From contig JAGDMF010000012.1 of NCBI GenBank assembly GCA_017860455.1, positions 1 to 53,249 of the forward strand: a stretch of 53,249 bases of DNA, in the 5' to 3' direction. Position numbers and translations under genes: made by a program. The notes below the pieces were generated by a model that was not told the origin of the DNA, did not search any database, and was given only the letters and a program-made list of their open reading frames with translations. This stretch comes from Bacteroidota bacterium. Lineage in GTDB: Bacteria > Bacteroidota > Bacteroidia > Bacteroidales > WCHB1-69. Positions 50,923-53,249 of the stretch are shown here, piece after piece. Position 1 is the stretch's first letter. Every line of letters begins with the position of its first letter.

Positions 50923-52245
50923 TTAATACTCCGTATAAGAGATCTCCAATCGAAGTCTGGAAGAAATATCACTTGGATTTGTCCCTCCAAAAATTAATCT
51001 GTTTCCTCTTACACCGGAACCTGAAACCATTAAATAAAAGTAATCCTGAAAATTATCTCTTAATATGAGATCATGGATATAGTCTGTTATTCTAATTCTA
51101 TACTCTTTGGTAGTTGTATTATAAGTGGCTCCAAAATATTCTGATGAAGTAAAATAGGAATCATCAGGTAAATAACAAATAGTTCCATCTTTTGCAACTC
51201 CCTGAATTGTCAATAATGCTGGGTTGAAAAAATGTGTAGGATCGGTAGAAACATTTGTAATGACCAATTCAGCTCTATTGATCACTATCTTTTTATCTTT
51301 AAAAGCATTTTTTACTGTTGGAAACTGAATCTTTGTTTTCACACCTCCTGTAGGTTGTAAATACAATAATTCCTCACCTAAGGTACTATTTCCTCCATAA
51401 GGAACGCCATTCATTACTTCTGAAATAAAATGGGGTGTTGCTTTGGTGTAGTAATGTTCGTAATGGTTAAATCTAATAGCTGAAGAGGAAGTTAGAAGTG
51501 TAAATTCCTTTCTTACATTATTATCTTTGTAATAAATGGCAATTTTTGATAATGAACTGGTAAGATTAATATACATCAAAGAGCCGGTACCATTTGGATT
51601 TTCAACCGTTACATAAAGCCCTTTAAATAATGCTGCAAACAAGGCATCTGTTTGCATATCAGATTCATGATCAAGAAAGAATTGTCCAATAGCATCAGAT
51701 AATCTTATTCTGATATGAGCTTCATAAGAATTGGTATCAATTGTAACTCTGGTAGTTGGTTTGGGTTTTAATGTAAAGTTAGGATCGTAAGTAAGATTTG
51801 TATTTTTATATTCCAACGTACTATTTGCTGTATATACTGAGTCCGTATTCATTTTTTCATCTAATTCATAAACTCGAATAGGCAATGCTGTTGTGGTATC
51901 TCCGAAAAAACCACCAATTCTGATACAAAGTACTACCGAATCCAGATTGGCTGTTCCAAAATCTACACTTTTTGCAGATAATAGATATTGTGCATAAAAA
52001 TCAGCTTTAGTCGAACCGAAAGTTGGGTCGTTAACATATCCTAAGACGTTACTACTTAAGCCTTTTGTATTTAATGAGTCAACCCACAGGGATTGAGCAA
52101 CAATAGTTGTTGAATCCATAAAGCTGGTTCCCATCAAATCATTAGGATCCCTTAAGTTTAATCCTAATGATGTTAATTCATCCTCACAACTGATAAAAAA
52201 CAGGCTGATGAGGGCTGCTATTACTAATAGAGAGCGTTTTCTCAT
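50923..52245 (-). CDS. DUF4270 lipoprotein
   Basis: A 440-residue lipoprotein (lipobox LFFISC, Cys20) with the DUF4270 opening DELTSLGLNLRDPNDLMGTSFMDSTT and the later GYVNDPTFGSTKADFYAQYLL segment. It is all-beta and predicted at the outer membrane. Function unknown. In Bacteroidota this family is often adjacent to the short glycogen synthase, as here (5-bp gap). Confidence 0.88.
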   Translation of the reverse strand: MRKRSLLVIAALISLFFISCEDELTSLGLNLRDPNDLMGTSFMDSTTIVAQSLWVDSLNTKGLSSNVLGYVNDPTFGSTKADFYAQYLLSAKSVDFGTANLDSVVLCIRIGGFFGDTTTALPIRVYELDEKMNTDSVYTANSTLEYKNTNLTYDPNFTLKPKPTTRVTIDTNSYEAHIRIRLSDAIGQFFLDHESDMQTDALFAALFKGLYVTVENPNGTGSLMYINLTSSLSKIAIYYKDNNVRKEFTLLTSSSAIRFNHYEHYYTKATPHFISEVMNGVPYGGNSTLGEELLYLQPTGGVKTKIQFPTVKNAFKDKKIVINRAELVITNVSTDPTHFFNPALLTIQGVAKDGTICYLPDDSYFTSSEYFGATYNTTTKEYRIRITDYIHDLILRDNFQDYFYLMVSGSGVRGNRLIFGGTNPSDISSRLRLEISYTEY

Positions 52246-52250
52246 GTAAA

Positions 52251-53078
52251 TTATTGAATAACTGAATTGTGTTGTAATACGGTATCGTAAAAAAGATCAT
52301 AATCTTCAATATATTCCTCTTTGTCAGGATGTACCATTGTTGGTTTGCCTTCTAACTTTTCAATATAGTTCAAAATTGATTTTTTAATTTCAGGGTGTCC
52401 AATCACTACTGCGTCAGAATGGTCAATAGCTGATTTAACAACTGCTTCATATCCTGCTTTTTTGAAATTTGAAAGTGCATCAATAGGAATACCTGTAATT
52501 TTCAATTTTTTACTGAAACTATTAGAAAACTTTTCTGTAAAATGGTCGTTATAAATTGAATAGATTAATTTGGTGTCTTGAAATAAAGGATTATCCTTAT
52601 AACAAGTTCTTATAAACAGAGGTACTAAAGAGGTGATCCAGCCGTGACAATGAATAATGTCAGGATTCCATCCTAACTTTCTCACAGTTTCTATAACCCC
52701 TTTGGCAAAAAATAATAATCTGGAATCGTTGTCTGCAAAGAAATTACCTTCATCATCAAAAAATTGATTTTTGCGATAAAAGAAATCTTCGCTGTCAATG
52801 AAGTAAATCTGCATTCTCACAGTTTGTAGTGAAGCCACTTTAATAATTAAAGGATGATCAGTATCTTCGATAATGATATTTTGTCCTGATAATCTGATAA
52901 CTTCGTGGAGTAGATTTTTTCTTTCGTTGATACATCCATATTTTGGCATGAATGTTCTGATTTCATTTTCTTTCTCTTGTATGCCTTGTGGCAAGTATCT
53001 GCAAATTGATGAGATATAGTTCTCTTCCAGATAAGGATATATAGCAGGTGCTATAAAGAGAATTTTTTTCTTTACCAT
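52251..53078 (-). CDS. Short glycogen/starch synthase (GT5 N-terminal domain only)
   Basis: A 275-residue protein matching only the N-terminal half of GT5 synthases: KKKILFIAPAIYPYLEENYIS with the variant of KTGGL lost, DDSRLLFFAKGVIETV-like, and WNPDIIHCHGWITSLVPLFI. The C-terminal nucleotide-sugar half is absent. Short forms like this are usual in Bacteroidota, so it is not a local truncation; catalytic activity is doubtful. I start at Met 53078 because the upstream ATG at 53102 lies in the -7 element. Confidence 0.82.
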   Translation of the reverse strand: MVKKKILFIAPAIYPYLEENYISSICRYLPQGIQEKENEIRTFMPKYGCINERKNLLHEVIRLSGQNIIIEDTDHPLIIKVASLQTVRMQIYFIDSEDFFYRKNQFFDDEGNFFADNDSRLLFFAKGVIETVRKLGWNPDIIHCHGWITSLVPLFIRTCYKDNPLFQDTKLIYSIYNDHFTEKFSNSFSKKLKITGIPIDALSNFKKAGYEAVVKSAIDHSDAVVIGHPEIKKSILNYIEKLEGKPTMVHPDKEEYIEDYDLFYDTVLQHNSVIQ

Positions 53079-53099
53079 AGATATTTTTGTTTCAATTTG

Positions 53100-53107
53100 C
53101 AAAAATA
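53100..53107 (-). promoter_or_regulatory. -7 element (TATTTTTG on minus)
   Basis: CAAAAATA on the plus strand, 21 bp before the start at 53078. It likely serves the glycogen-synthase, DUF4270 and glmS unit. Confidence 0.55.
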
Positions 53108-53152
53108 TATAAAAAAAATGAGATAGTAGGGACGAAAAAAGGTTAAAAAAAG

Positions 53153-53249
53153 TTATTTAATCAACATTTCTTCTCTTTTTAGCTCTTTTTTGTTCTTTGG
53201 AGCATAATAATAGTACAAAATGATGTCAAAACTGATTAAAAGAAAATTA
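53153..53249 (-). CDS. C-terminus of a membrane protein (cut by the right edge)
   Basis: The minus-strand frame reads a hydrophobic segment (NFLLISFDIILYYYYAPKN) followed by a charged tail (KELKREEMLIK) and a TAA at 53153-53155. The hydrophobic stretch and positive tail fit the end of an integral membrane protein. The family cannot be told from 32 residues. Confidence 0.55.
   Translation of the reverse strand, partial: NFLLISFDIILYYYYAPKNKKELKREEMLIK

Noticed and set aside
52251-53078. Glycogen synthase as a truncated pseudogene
   Set aside because: Short GT5 proteins lacking the C-terminal half are standard in Bacteroidota, and the frame is intact.

Overview
The window reads as chromosomal DNA of an AT-rich member of the Bacteroidota, probably Bacteroidales or a close order. 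Three things support this. Promoters follow the Bacteroidota -7 consensus TAnnTTTG, with no clear Shine-Dalgarno sites. Secreted proteins end in type IX secretion (Por) sorting domains, alongside a SusC-like TonB-dependent receptor and DUF4270. The sodium-pumping methylmalonyl-CoA decarboxylase operon has the order mmdA, OadG-like, biotin carrier, beta subunit. No plasmid, integrase or transposase gene is seen. Both edges are cut: a 21-bp coding-like repeat runs off the left edge and the C-terminus of a membrane protein enters from the right, both on the minus strand.

Layout. 1-1316 is gene-poor: a 21-bp tandem array, REP-like hairpins, a GC-rich structured island and 7-bp arrays. 1317-1769 is a small VOC protein whose 3' end abuts a nested inverted-repeat element. 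2005-9034 is a tight minus-strand operon joining ABC transport (a separate NMT1-type binding protein, a receptor-permease fusion and an ATPase) to a partner-switching system (sensor PP2C phosphatase with an RsbW-like kinase domain, STAS antagonist). The ATPase itself carries what looks like a degenerate RsbW-like domain. I consider this operon the best candidate for an undescribed system.

9159-29764 is an accessory region rich in paralogs: two di-heme-motif lipoproteins, three Crp/Fnr regulators, two copies of a cassette (outer-membrane barrel plus T9SS cargo), a TonB receptor, a double C_GCAxxG_C_C protein next to a cysteine desulfurase, an AraC regulator and an SDR/MDR pair. Four promoters here carry FNR-type dyads, one a perfect TTGATttgaATCAA, at a constant distance from the -7 element. 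All three Crp/Fnr proteins carry the ExxSR recognition-helix signature of FNR, so a local FNR-like regulon is plausible.

30365-53249 is mostly housekeeping: lepA, dnaB, hutI, a TPR protein, a DedA protein, aroE, a DUF721 protein, tRNA-Leu(UAG), the Na+-decarboxylase operon, glmS, DUF4270 and a short glycogen synthase.

Many gaps between genes hold 7-bp tandem arrays built from a pyrimidine-rich tetramer plus an array-specific triplet (GTC, GCC, TCA, TAC, RGG), mixed with dispersed repeats. Several of these elements begin at, or contain, the stop codon of the neighbouring gene. All functional calls come from reading the sequence; no database search was run.
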